Shown here: positions 33,404 to 41,764 of the stretch, piece after piece | How the letters are laid out: each line of letters opens with the position of its first letter | How positions within the stretch are numbered: position 1 is the stretch's first letter | Assembly (NCBI GenBank): GCA_963667505.2 | Contig: OY763490.2 | Span: forward strand, 2,914,001-2,978,000 | Length of the DNA: 64,000 bases | Reading direction: 5' to 3' | Source: Aldehydirespirator sp963667505 | GTDB lineage: Bacteria > Actinomycetota > Acidimicrobiia > Acidimicrobiales > Aldehydirespiratoraceae | Made by a program: the position numbers and the translations under genes | The notes under the pieces: generated by a model | What the model saw: the letters and a program-made list of their open reading frames with translations, nothing else | What the model was told of the DNA's origin: nothing | The model's database searches: none

Positions 33404-34804
33404 ATGCTGATCGAAGCTGCCCGACGGGCCGAGGCCGCCGCCAAGGAGATGCTGGCCTGTATCAATGCGGGCTCGGTGTCGTGCTCGGAGGTGCGCGAGG
33501 CGCTGGAGGTCTCCAGGGCGTTCATGGCTGCGGGGGCGGCGTTCCAGGTCGGCGCGGCCCGGGCCATCGCCGGCGCTGAGCGCCACGGCGACGGAGGCAC
33601 GCAGGTGCTCGCCGACGCGGCCGGGATGCACAGAGGCGACGCCCACAGCCGGGTCAAGACCGCGCAGGCGATCCAGGCCGCGCCCTCGGTGCGCGACGCG
33701 GTCGAGTCGGGGCGGGTGTCGCAGGCCAACGCCAAACGGCTAGCCGACGCCATCGACAAGACCGGCGCGGATGTCGTGGAGTCCGACGGCGAGTTGCTGG
33801 CCAAAGCGTCGTCGATGCGGCCCGAGCAGTTCACCCGCGAGGCGCGGCGCTGGACCGCTGACCGCCAGGCTGACGGTGGAGAGTCCGAGTACCGGCGCCA
33901 GCGGGCCGGCGCTGCGTGCGGATGTGGAACGACGATGACGGCATGGTGCATCTGCGGGGCGAGTTCGACCCGGTCACCGGCAAGCGCATCGCCAGCCGGC
34001 TCCGGACCGAGGCCCGCCGCCTCCTCGACACCGACAAGAAGCACGCCGACGACACCCAGCGGCGCAACTTCGACCAGTGCATGGCCGACGCCCTCGACAA
34101 CCTCACCTCCAGCACGAACGCTGGCGCCACCCAGCCCTTCGCCGACATCTGCGTAGTGGCTCATGTCGAGGATGCCACCGGCGACCTCGTAGCCGAACTC
34201 CCCGACGGCGAACGGCTCCCCAAGGCGGTGCTCGAACAGCTCTCCTGCAACGCCAAGCTCACCGGCGTCGTCTACGACCGGAAGGGCAAGCCCATCTGGC
34301 GCACCCACTCGCGGCGCACCGTCACCGAAGCCCAATGGCAGCTGCTCATCGCCAAATGGGGCGGCTGCTTCCACTGCGGCGCCAACCCCGGCATCTGCCA
34401 GGGACACCACATCGAACCGGCATCACAAGGCGGGCCCACCAAGCTGGACAACCTCGTCCCGGCGTGCTGGACCTGCCATCACCGCATCCACCACGACAAC
34501 TGGCAAATCCACAAGAGCCCCGACGGCAACCACACCCTTCACCCACCCGACCAGACCCACCACGGACCCGCGCGCCCCCGAACACCCCCCGCCGCTGTTC
34601 AAACCCCGGGCCCAACCCGAGTCCGCCGCTCCTGCACCGGCCGGGCCCGACACAGCTGCGGGACCGACCGGCAGACCCGGCCCACAAGCCGCCCGAGCCG
34701 CACTGCACCGCGCAAGAGCCGCCCGCGACGGACCGCGGGCAGCCCCGATTGCCGATCCCGGCCCGCCGGACTCGGCCCCGGGCACCACAGGAACCACCAC
34801 TTGA
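33404..34804 (+). pseudogene. DUF222/HNH endonuclease gene, copy 2, twice frameshifted
   Basis: A paralogue of the gene at 29293. The frame is open to about 33905, where one base is missing relative to copy 1 (between ESEYRRQRA and RMWNDDDGMVHL). The next frame then carries the full HNH core (WGGCFHCGANPGICQGHHIE, then NLVPACWTCHHRIHHDNW). A second shift near 34590 moves the Pro/Ala-rich tail (PLFKPRAQPESAAPAPAGPD) to a third frame ending at 34804. The lesions differ from those of copy 1, so each decayed separately or the assembly has indels. Confidence 0.8.
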
Positions 34805-34918
34805 ACAAGGAATCGCTCTTCGCCTCCTGCTAGCCGACCGGCCAACCTTGGACCGGTACGGCCAGGACATCAAGATCCTTCGCAGCCACTCCCCCGCCGA
34901 GGCTTGGAGCGCAACGAC

Positions 34919-35176
34919 ATGACGACCGGTACCAGCGGCGTAGGATTGCCGACGATGGACCTGACCTCAGTAATCGAGACGCGTCCAGGGGTGCGCGGCG
35001 GCAAGCCGTGCTTCGTCGGCACGCGGATCACGGTCTACGACGTGCTCGACTATCTCGCCTCGGGAATGACGTCCGAGGAGATCGTCGGCGACTTCCCCGA
35101 ACTCACCGAGCACCACGTTCGGGCTGCGATCGAGTTCGCGGCGATACGTGAGCGTCGCCTCGCAGCCCCCGTGTGA
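34919..35176 (+). CDS. DUF433-family antitoxin
   Basis: The 85-residue protein has the typical DUF433 sequence IETRPGVRGGKPCFVGTRIT, VYDVLDYLASGMTSEEIVGD and FPELTEHHVRAAIEFAAIRE. DUF433 proteins pair with DUF5615 PIN-like toxins. Its stop overlaps the GTG of the toxin-like frame (GTGA at 35173-35176), the normal arrangement of this toxin-antitoxin pair. ATG 34955 (MDLTSVIETRPG) is an alternative start. Confidence 0.85.
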   Translation: MTTGTSGVGLPTMDLTSVIETRPGVRGGKPCFVGTRITVYDVLDYLASGMTSEEIVGDFPELTEHHVRAAIEFAAIRERRLAAPV

Positions 35177-35399
35177 GACTCCTCTTCGACCAGAACCTGT
35201 CACGCCGACTGGTAGCGATGCTCGCCGTCGAGTATCCAGACAGCCGTCATGTCGCGGATCTCGGCCTTGACACCGCAACTGATCGCGCCATCTGGGACTA
35301 TGCGGGCGAGCACAGATTTGTGATCGTCTCGAAGGACTCCGACTTCCGACAGCTCGCGTTCTTGCTAGGGCCGCCTCCCAAGGCAATCTGGGTCAACCT
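35173..35399 (+). pseudogene. DUF5615 PIN-like toxin, truncated by fusion to a helicase tail
   Basis: Residues 1-75 are a good DUF5615 sequence: MRLLFDQNLSRRLVAMLAVE, HVADLGLDTATDRAIWDYAG and FVIVSKDSDFRQLAFLLGPP, with the conserved acidic residues of the PIN-like fold. After PPKAIWVNL the expected C-terminal 30-40 residues are replaced by helicase sequence in the same frame. The toxin is probably inactive, leaving the antitoxin as a remnant. Confidence 0.78.
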
Positions 35400-35838
35400 G
35401 CAGCAGGCCCGGCACATCATCAACTACGACCTGCCCTGGAACCCCATGCGGCTCGTGCAACGCCACGGCCGCATCGACCGCGTCGGCTCGCCCCACGCCG
35501 AAGTGTTCATCCGCTGCGTGTGCCCGACGCCCGCCTCGACGACCTGCTCAACCTCGCAGAGCGCCTGCACCGCAAGATCGAACAGGCCGCAGCCAGCATC
35601 GGGGTGGGCGAAGTGCTCCCCGACCACAGAGGCCGAGACCTCACATTCACCGAGACCCGAGAAGAGATCGAACGCCTTTCGACGCCAGGAGGCCGACCTG
35701 TTCGACCCGACCGAGCAGGCCGACAACATCCTGAGCGCCATCCGCGCCCTGGGCTTGGAGCCCTACATTCCGCCCGAACCGCTGCCCGAGATCACCGCCG
35801 ACGACATCCACCTCGTCTGCTGGCTGGCTCTGGTCTGA
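35388..35838 (+). pseudogene. SNF2/DEAD-type helicase C-terminal fragment with frameshifts
   Basis: VNLQQARHIINYDLPWNPMR then LVQRHGRIDRVGSPHAEVFI is helicase motif V-VI sequence of the kind found in defence-associated SNF2-like helicases (for example DISARM DrmD-like). The next part shifts to another frame (DARLDDLLNLAERLHRKIEQ, LTFTETREEIERL) and then back (EADLFDPTEQADNILSAIRA) to a stop at 35838. Only the tail of a roughly 1000-residue protein remains. Such helicases often neighbour the Eco57I-type methylases whose fragments lie upstream. Confidence 0.7.
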
Positions 35839-35912
35839 GACGGGAGGACGAATGTCGAGCGTTGGCACCCAAGCCTGGCCTCAGGAGGCTTAAGGGGCAG
35901 CAGGGAACTCGG

Positions 35913-37595
35913 TCAGTCGCCTCCGTACGCACGTATCGTCAGGTGCTGTCGGGCCAGTGATCGGATGGCGGCGCGGCGGGTCAGCAGGCGTTCGTCTGGG
36001 GCCATCGACGATGCCTTTCGCAATGCCGTGGCGACCGCGTCGGCCAGAGCGGCCGAGGTCTGCTCCACAGTGGGGCCTTCGGGCACGACGGCGTCGACGA
36101 TCCCCTCGTCTTGCAGCGCCCCGATGTCGGCGGCCTGGCCTCGTGCCATCTGGGCCGCCGCCTCGGTGTGACGGAACAGGATGGCGGACGCGGCCTCCGG
36201 CGCGATCGGGGCAAGCCAGGCGTGCTCGAGTGCGATCATCACGTCGGCGGCCACCAAAGCGATGGCGCCCGCGCCGGAGCCCTCGCCTAGCAGGACCGAG
36301 ACGGTGGGGATCCGGACGCCGAGGAGCTCCCGTATCAACGTGCCGACCGCGTGGGCCAGGCCGGCCGCTTCGACCTCAGCACCCACGCCCGCGCCCCGAG
36401 TGTCGATGAAGGACACCAGCGGGAGATCGAGCTCGTCGGCGATCGACACCGCGCGTTGTGCCTTGCGGTAGCCGGCTGGCGAGACCTCCGCCCCGCGTCC
36501 TGTTGGCCGCCTGAAGCCGAGTGCGACAGCCGGCACGCCGCGGAACCGGGCGAAGCCCGCCAGCAGGCCGCGGTCGTCCGAGCCGGAGCGGTCGCCGCGG
36601 ATCTCGAACAGCGGCGAGTCGGCCGCCTCGATCACCGATTCGATCGACGGACGGTCTTGAGCCCTAGAGCGGAGCACGGAGCGCCACGGATCAAGCTGCC
36701 CCTCTCGATCGACCGCGCCCGGAGACCCATCCGACGACCCAGACGATCCCGACGACCCAGACGATCCCGACGACCCAGACGATCCCGACGACCCAGACGA
36801 TCCCGACGACCCAGACGATCCCGACGACCCAGACGATCCCGACGACCCAGACGATCCCGACGACCCGGACGATCCCGACGACCCGGACGATCCCGACGAC
36901 CCGGCCGGATGCCCGCTACCGGCGGCCACGATGTCCAGCCACTCTGCGATCCGCGGCGCCAGCACGTTCGGATGGACGATGTCGTCGATCAGGCCCTGCT
37001 TGAGAGCGGCCTCTGAGACGATCTCCTCGAGCGGGACGGTCTCGCCCGTGACGGCCTCCACCACTCGGGGGCCTGTGACCGCAATGGAAGCGCCCGGCGC
37101 GGCCCACACCAGTTGGCCCTGGGTGCCCCAGGCCGCCAGCGACCCGCCCATCGCCGGATGCATCAGGTAGCTGAGAAAGGCGAGCCCGGCCTCGCGATGC
37201 TCCGATATCGCAGCGCCGATCGACAGCATCTTGACGAACGCCGGTGTGCCCTCCTGCATGCGGGTTCCGCCCGACCGGCAGATCCCGACCACCGGTCTGC
37301 GGGCGGCCGTGGCGACGACGAAGGCCCGGGCCACCCGTTCAGCCGCAGCCACCCCCAGCGTGCCTGCCACGAACTCGTAGTCGCTGCAGACCACTGCGAC
37401 GTCGTGGCCGCCGATGCCGGCGAATCCGACCTTCACTGCCTCCGCCAGAGGGTCGTCGGCTTGCAGTCGTGCCAGCCGGGCGGCGTAGGCGTGCCGGTCG
37501 CGGAACGCCAGCGGGTCGGCGGTCACAACCTCCCGCGACCACTCGCGAAAGCTGCCTCCGGTGAGCTCGGCGAGAAAGTCGTCAGCCTCGGACAT
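35913..37595 (-). CDS. Single-chain acyl-CoA carboxyltransferase (AccD-AccA type) with GSS linker
   Basis: The 560-residue protein joins both halves of a biotin-dependent carboxyltransferase. Residues 1-230 resemble AccD/MdcD (VAVVCSDYEFVAGTLGVAAA, GICRSGGTRMQEGTPAF, IAVTGPRVVEAVTGETV) but lack a zinc ribbon. Residues 231-287 are 19 consecutive Gly-Ser-Ser triplets. The rest resembles AccA (SFIDTRGAGVGAEVEAAGLA, GEGSGAGAIALVAADVMIAL, PIAPEAASAIL). It should transfer carboxyl from carboxybiotin to an acyl-CoA or related acceptor, but no biotin carboxylase or carrier gene is nearby. ATG 37595 or 37601 is the start. It is divergent from the Dpp operon. Confidence 0.85.
   Translation of the reverse strand: MSEADDFLAELTGGSFREWSREVVTADPLAFRDRHAYAARLARLQADDPLAEAVKVGFAGIGGHDVAVVCSDYEFVAGTLGVAAAERVARAFVVATAARRPVVGICRSGGTRMQEGTPAFVKMLSIGAAISEHREAGLAFLSYLMHPAMGGSLAAWGTQGQLVWAAPGASIAVTGPRVVEAVTGETVPLEEIVSEAALKQGLIDDIVHPNVLAPRIAEWLDIVAAGSGHPAGSSGSSGSSGSSGSSGSSGSSGSSGSSGSSGSSGSSGSSGSSGSSGSSGSSGSSGSSDGSPGAVDREGQLDPWRSVLRSRAQDRPSIESVIEAADSPLFEIRGDRSGSDDRGLLAGFARFRGVPAVALGFRRPTGRGAEVSPAGYRKAQRAVSIADELDLPLVSFIDTRGAGVGAEVEAAGLAHAVGTLIRELLGVRIPTVSVLLGEGSGAGAIALVAADVMIALEHAWLAPIAPEAASAILFRHTEAAAQMARGQAADIGALQDEGIVDAVVPEGPTVEQTSAALADAVATALRKASSMAPDERLLTRRAAIRSLARQHLTIRAYGGD
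36732..36902. repeat. In-frame 9/18-bp tandem repeat coding (Gly-Ser-Ser)19
   Basis: The 171 bp between the AccD-like and AccA-like halves consist of alternating nine-base units reading GACGACCCA/G and GACGATCCC on the plus strand. Every unit is in frame, so copy-number change would only alter the linker length. Confidence 0.95.
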
Positions 37596-37639
37596 GTGCA
37601 TGTTGCCTGATTCGGAGCGGGTCTGGAGGCTCGGCTACG

Positions 37640-37645
37640 GTACAC
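37640..37645. promoter_or_regulatory. One-mismatch GTATAC-like site (GTACAC), divergent
   Basis: ACGGTACACAGA lies between the carboxyltransferase gene and the Dpp operon and differs at one base from the CGGTATACAG sites elsewhere. It may be a weak member of the same set. Confidence 0.25.
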
Positions 37646-37694
37646 AGACCGGCCCGGCTCGCGGGCCAGCGATGGCCCGACGGGAGGGAACGCG

Positions 37695-38615
37695 TTGCTT
37701 CGGTGGCTGGCCAGACGCATCATCGCGGCGGCCCTGGTGGTGTTCGTGGTCACTTCGCTGGTCTTCGTGGTCACGCACATCTTCACCGATCCGGCCACCG
37801 TGTCGCTGCCGTTGGAGGCCACTGAGGAGCACCGGGCCCAGCGCCGGGCCGCGCTCGGCCTCGACCGGCCACTGGCGGTGCAGTACTGGGACTTCGTCTC
37901 GGGCCTCGTGGTCGGCGATCTCGGCGAATCGTTCTGGCAGAGCCAGCCCGCCAACAAACTGGTGCTGGAGCGGCTCCCGGCCACCCTCAAGCTGGTGGCC
38001 GGCGCCACCGCGGTCACCGTCCTGCTGGCCGCTCCGATGGGGATGCTGGCCGCATGGTGGGAGCGCCGCTTCGCCGACCATGCGGTGCTCGGCTTCTCGA
38101 TGGCGTCGATCAGCGCGCCGCCGTTCTGGATCGGCTACCTGCTGATAATCGTGTTCGCGGTGCAGCTCGGCTGGGTGCCGACCTTCGGCTCGCGGGGGTT
38201 CACCTCGCTGATCCTGCCGTCGTTCGCCATCGGCCTGGCCAGCGCGGGCCGCCTGGCCCAGATAACCCGCCGTGGCATCGTGGAGGAGCTGCGCAAGCCG
38301 TACGCGGTCACCGCGCTGTCGAGGGGCTTCTCCCGGTCGTACACGATCGTGCACCACACCTTCCGCAACGTGGCCTCCAGCTTCGTCACCATGACCGGCT
38401 GGGAGTTGACCCGCATGTTCACCGGCTACACGGTGGTGATCGAGGTGGTGTTCGCCTGGCCCGGCGTCGGCCGCCTCGCCATCCACGCCATCGAGAACCG
38501 CGACCTGATCCTGGTACAGGCCGCGGTGGTGGTGCTGGCCACACTGGTGGTAGTCACCAACCTGCTGGTGGACGTCGCCCGCCGCCTCATCGACCCCCGG
38601 GTGGAGCTGGCATGA
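37695..38615 (+). CDS. Dipeptide/oligopeptide-type ABC transporter permease (DppB-like)
   Basis: The 306-residue inner-membrane permease has an N-terminal helix (RRIIAAALVVFVVTSLVFVV), ALGLDRPLAVQYWDFVSGLV, and several further membrane helices. The EAA-type loop reads ELRKPYAVTALSRGFSRSYT, and WPGVGRLAIHAIENRDL follows. These are standard DppB/OppB marks. TTG 37695 follows GGGAGGG. It is the first gene of a tight four-gene importer operon; the substrate could be peptides, opines, nickel chelates or other small solutes. Confidence 0.9.
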   Translation: MLRWLARRIIAAALVVFVVTSLVFVVTHIFTDPATVSLPLEATEEHRAQRRAALGLDRPLAVQYWDFVSGLVVGDLGESFWQSQPANKLVLERLPATLKLVAGATAVTVLLAAPMGMLAAWWERRFADHAVLGFSMASISAPPFWIGYLLIIVFAVQLGWVPTFGSRGFTSLILPSFAIGLASAGRLAQITRRGIVEELRKPYAVTALSRGFSRSYTIVHHTFRNVASSFVTMTGWELTRMFTGYTVVIEVVFAWPGVGRLAIHAIENRDLILVQAAVVVLATLVVVTNLLVDVARRLIDPRVELA

Positions 38616-39568
38616 CCGCCGTGGCGGATCCGATGGCGCCGGGCCCCGACCCAGGCCCGGTCGAAGCAGCACCGTCCGACGACGCGACCATGTGGGCCGA
38701 CCTCCGGTCCCATCTTCGCAAGTCGAAGGCCGGCATCTCGGGGATCATCATCTGCTCGCTCTTCGCCTTGGTGGCCGTGTTCGGCCCGTGGCTGCCGTTC
38801 CTGCCAGACCCCACCGAGCAGAGCCTGCGCGACAAGCTCACGCCCCCGGTGGGCTGGGGGGGAACCTGGTCGCATCCCCTGGGCACCGACCAGCTCGGCC
38901 GCGACATCCTGGCCCGGCTGATCGACGGCGCCCGCATCTCCCTGCTGGTCAGCGTGGCCGCCGTGGTCATCGCAGCCGTCCTCGGCACCGCCCTGGGTCT
39001 GATCGCCGGGTATGTGGGCGGCAAGATCGACACCCTGATCGTCTCCGCGGCCGATGTGCAGATGGCCTTCCCCGGCGTGCTGGCCGGGCTGATCCTGGTG
39101 GCGGCCTTCGGGCCGAGCGTGTGGCTGGTGATCATCGTCATCTCAGTGTCGAGCTGGATGGTGTTCACCAGAGTCGGGCGCGGCCTCGTGTTCACCCTCA
39201 AGACGTCGCTGTTCGTGGAGGCCTCGGAGTTGACCGGCTCGTCGTCGGGGCGGATCATGGGCCGCCACTTGCTGCCCAACCTGGTGAGCTCGCTGATCAC
39301 GCTGTGCGTGCTGGAGCTGGCCGCCGCCATCCTGTCGGAGTCGGCGTTCGCGTTCCTCGGCTTCGGCGTGCAGCCGCCCCGCTCCTCGTGGGGCCTGATG
39401 ATCCAGCAGGGCCGCAACTACATCACCGACGGCTGGTGGATCGTGACCTTCGCCGGGTTGGCCATCGCCGTCGTCGTGCTGGGGGTCAACCTGCTGTCGC
39501 TGTGGCTGCAATCGTTCAACGACGTGGCCGAGCGCGAGCAGATCATCCTGGAAAGGCCGGGCGCGTGA
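38612..39568 (+). CDS. Dipeptide/oligopeptide-type ABC transporter permease (DppC-like)
   Basis: The 318-residue second permease has a cytoplasmic N-terminus (WADLRSHLRKSKAGISG), a first helix, and the periplasmic HPLGTDQLGRDILARLIDGA that marks DppC/OppC proteins. The EAA loop reads VEASELTGSSSGRIMGRHLL, and LSESAFAFLGFGVQPPRSSW follows. Its ATG overlaps the DppB stop (ATGA at 38612-38615), so translation is coupled. It forms the channel with the DppB-like protein. Confidence 0.92.
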   Translation: MTAVADPMAPGPDPGPVEAAPSDDATMWADLRSHLRKSKAGISGIIICSLFALVAVFGPWLPFLPDPTEQSLRDKLTPPVGWGGTWSHPLGTDQLGRDILARLIDGARISLLVSVAAVVIAAVLGTALGLIAGYVGGKIDTLIVSAADVQMAFPGVLAGLILVAAFGPSVWLVIIVISVSSWMVFTRVGRGLVFTLKTSLFVEASELTGSSSGRIMGRHLLPNLVSSLITLCVLELAAAILSESAFAFLGFGVQPPRSSWGLMIQQGRNYITDGWWIVTFAGLAIAVVVLGVNLLSLWLQSFNDVAEREQIILERPGA

Positions 39569-40650
39569 CTCCGGCCCAACAGACTCCAGTCGAGCAGACC
39601 CCGGCCAAGCAGACCCCGGTCGAGCAGACCCCGGTCGAGCAGACCCCGGCCAAGCCAGCCGACGCGGGCCGCACCGAGCGCCTGTTGGAGGTGAAGGACC
39701 TCACGGTGGGGTTCCCGACACGCGACGGCCTCGTTCTGGGCGTGGACGGCCTGACCCTCAACGTCGGATCCCACGAGCGCCTCGGCGTGGTGGGCGAGTC
39801 GGGATCGGGCAAGAGCGTGATGGGCCTGGCCATACTGGGAATGGTCCTGCCGCCGGGCCGCATCCTGGGCGGCTCGGTGCGCTGGCGGGGCGAGGACGTC
39901 CTCGACGAGGACGTGGCCAACCGGGTGCGGGGCCGGGAGATCGCCATGATCTTCCAAGACCCGATGGTGTCGCTGAACCCGCTGAAGACGGTGGGGGCCC
40001 AGCTTCGGGAGCTGCTGCGGCGCCGTGCCGGCCTGGAGGGCGCCGCGGTGAGGCGGCGCTCATTGGAGCTGCTCGACATGGTGGGCATCGCCAACCCCGA
40101 CGAGCGGCTCAAGTCCTACGCGTTCGAGCTCTCCGGGGGGCTGCGCCAACGGGTGATGATCGCCACCGCGTTGGCGTGCGAGCCGACGCTGCTGATCGCC
40201 GACGAGCCCACCACCGGCCTCGACGTGACCATCCAGGACCAGATCCTCACCCTGCTGCACGACCTGTCCACCGAGCTCGGGGTCTCGGTGCTGATGATCA
40301 CCCACGACTTGGGCGTGGTGGCCCAGTTCTGCGACCGGGTGCAGGTGATGTACGCCGGGCGCATCGTGGAGCGGGCACCGATCCACGAGATGTTCGCCGA
40401 CCCCCGGCATCCCTACTCGGAGGGCCTGCTGCGCTCGGTTCCCCGGGTGGACCGCCACGACAGCGAGATGGTCGGGATCCCGGGCGAGCCCCTGGACCGG
40501 GCCCATTTCCCGCCAGGCTGCGCGTTCGAGCCCCGATGCTCGGAATCAGGCGACGCCTGCACTGACGCCCCGCCCCCGCTGGTGAAGATCGCTCACCGGC
40601 GCTGGGTCGCCTGCTTCAACCGTTCCGGGGAGGCGGAGGCCGCTCCATGA
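39565..40650 (+). CDS. Oligopeptide-type ABC transporter ATP-binding protein (DppD-like)
   Basis: The 361-residue ATPase has Walker A GESGSGKS, signature ELSGGLRQR, Walker B LLIADEPTTGLD and H-loop ITHDLGVV. The C-terminal oligo_HPY domain has HPYSEGLLRSVPRVD and CAFEPRCSESGDAC. The N-terminus before the ATPase domain is made of repeated QTPVEQTPAKQTPVEQ units from tandem 15/30-bp DNA repeats, an extension not seen in ordinary DppD. The GTG start overlaps the DppC stop (GTGA). Confidence 0.92.
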   Translation: MTPAQQTPVEQTPAKQTPVEQTPVEQTPAKPADAGRTERLLEVKDLTVGFPTRDGLVLGVDGLTLNVGSHERLGVVGESGSGKSVMGLAILGMVLPPGRILGGSVRWRGEDVLDEDVANRVRGREIAMIFQDPMVSLNPLKTVGAQLRELLRRRAGLEGAAVRRRSLELLDMVGIANPDERLKSYAFELSGGLRQRVMIATALACEPTLLIADEPTTGLDVTIQDQILTLLHDLSTELGVSVLMITHDLGVVAQFCDRVQVMYAGRIVERAPIHEMFADPRHPYSEGLLRSVPRVDRHDSEMVGIPGEPLDRAHFPPGCAFEPRCSESGDACTDAPPPLVKIAHRRWVACFNRSGEAEAAP

Positions 40651-40730
40651 ACGGCAGGCCAGGCCAGCGGAGGCCGCTCCATGAACGGGCAGGCCAGGCC
40701 AGCGGAGGCCGCTCCATGAACGGGCAGGCC
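40633..40730. repeat. 34/35-bp tandem triplication of a translation-start region
   Basis: Copies at 40633-40666, 40667-40701 and 40702-40730 each hold GCGGAGGCCGCTCCATGAAC, that is, the DppD stop, the ATGA overlap and the first codons of the DppF gene. The ATG of copy 1 (40647) and of copy 3 (40716) are in frame with DppF. The ATG of copy 2 (40681) opens a 12-residue mini-ORF MNGQARPAEAAP whose TGA overlaps the ATG of copy 3. Confidence 0.92.
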
Positions 40731-41726
40731 GACCCGTCGATCCTCGGCACGGGCCGCGCCGGCGACGGACAGCCCACGCCTCTGGTGGAGAGCCGCGGGC
40801 TCAGCGTCCACTACTCGCGGTGGGTGGGCAGCCGTCGACGCACCGTCTACGCCCTCGACGACCTCAGCATCACCGTGGCGCCGGGCGAGACGCTGGGCCT
40901 GGTGGGCGAGTCGGGCTGCGGCAAGTCCACCGCCGGCCGGGCCCTGCTCAGCGCGGTGAGGCCCACCACGGGAGAGGTGTTCTTCAAGGGCAAGAACGTC
41001 ACCGACTTGAGCCGACGGCGGTGGCGGGCGATGCGCAAGCAGGTCCAGATGATCTTCCAGGACCCCTATTCGGCGCTGAACCCGAAGCTCACGGTGGGCG
41101 AGAGCATCGCCGAGCCGTTCCTGGTGCACACCCGGATGAGGGGCTCGGAGCTGCGGCAGGCCGTAGCCGAACTGCTCGATCTGGTGGGGATGACGCCCGG
41201 CGCGGCCGACAAGTACCCCCATGCCTTCTCCGGGGGTCAGCGCCAGCGCATCGTCATCGCCCGTGCGCTCGCGCTCCGGCCGGGATTCGTGGTGGCCGAC
41301 GAGGCCACCGCCGCGCTCGACGTGTCGATCCAGGCCCAGATCGTGAACCTGCTGGTGGAGCTCAAGGACAGCGTCGGGCTCTCGTACCTGTTCATCTCCC
41401 ACAACCTGGCCGTGGTGCGCCACATCTCCGACCGGGTGGCCATCATGTACCTGGGCCACCTGATGGAGATCGGCAGCCGCCACGACATCTACGAGAACCC
41501 GACCCACCCCTACTCGCAGGCCCTGCTGTCGGCGGTGCCGGTGCCCGACCCGGCCAGCCGCAAGCGCCATGACCCGCTCACCGGGGACCTGCCCAGCCCC
41601 ATGGCCCCGCCCGAGGGCTGCCGGTTCAACACCCGGTGCCCGGTGGCGGTGGAGCAGTGCTTCGAGGAGCGGCCACCGCTGGAGGAGCGTTCCAGTGGCC
41701 ACCTAGTGGCCTGCTGGGTGAATTGA
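40647..41726 (+). CDS. Oligopeptide-type ABC transporter ATP-binding protein (DppF-like)
   Basis: The 359-residue ATPase has Walker A GESGCGKST, the Q-loop region QMIFQDPYSALNPKLTV, signature AFSGGQRQRI, Walker B FVVADEATAALD and H-loop ISHNLAVVRH. The C-terminal oligo_HPY segment reads HPYSQALLSAVPVPD and CRFNTRCPVAVEQC. It pairs with the DppD-like subunit. Start choice is ambiguous: ATG 40647 overlaps the DppD stop, and ATG 40716 removes 23 residues that come only from the tandem duplication. The ATPase domain begins around residue 45, so both are possible. Confidence 0.92.
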   Translation: MNGRPGQRRPLHERAGQASGGRSMNGQADPSILGTGRAGDGQPTPLVESRGLSVHYSRWVGSRRRTVYALDDLSITVAPGETLGLVGESGCGKSTAGRALLSAVRPTTGEVFFKGKNVTDLSRRRWRAMRKQVQMIFQDPYSALNPKLTVGESIAEPFLVHTRMRGSELRQAVAELLDLVGMTPGAADKYPHAFSGGQRQRIVIARALALRPGFVVADEATAALDVSIQAQIVNLLVELKDSVGLSYLFISHNLAVVRHISDRVAIMYLGHLMEIGSRHDIYENPTHPYSQALLSAVPVPDPASRKRHDPLTGDLPSPMAPPEGCRFNTRCPVAVEQCFEERPPLEERSSGHLVACWVN

Positions 41727-41764
41727 GCGAAGCTCGCGGCGACGGCCGCGGCGGCCGCAACACC

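Noticed and set aside
23509..35838. Intact DISARM, BREX or other named defence system
   Set aside because: Only fragments of a methylase-type enzyme and a helicase are present; no complete core gene set, so no working system is claimed.
36732..36902. Dense tandem repeat suggestive of a mobile-element end or origin iterons
   Set aside because: All units are in frame and code a Gly-Ser-Ser linker between two recognised domains.
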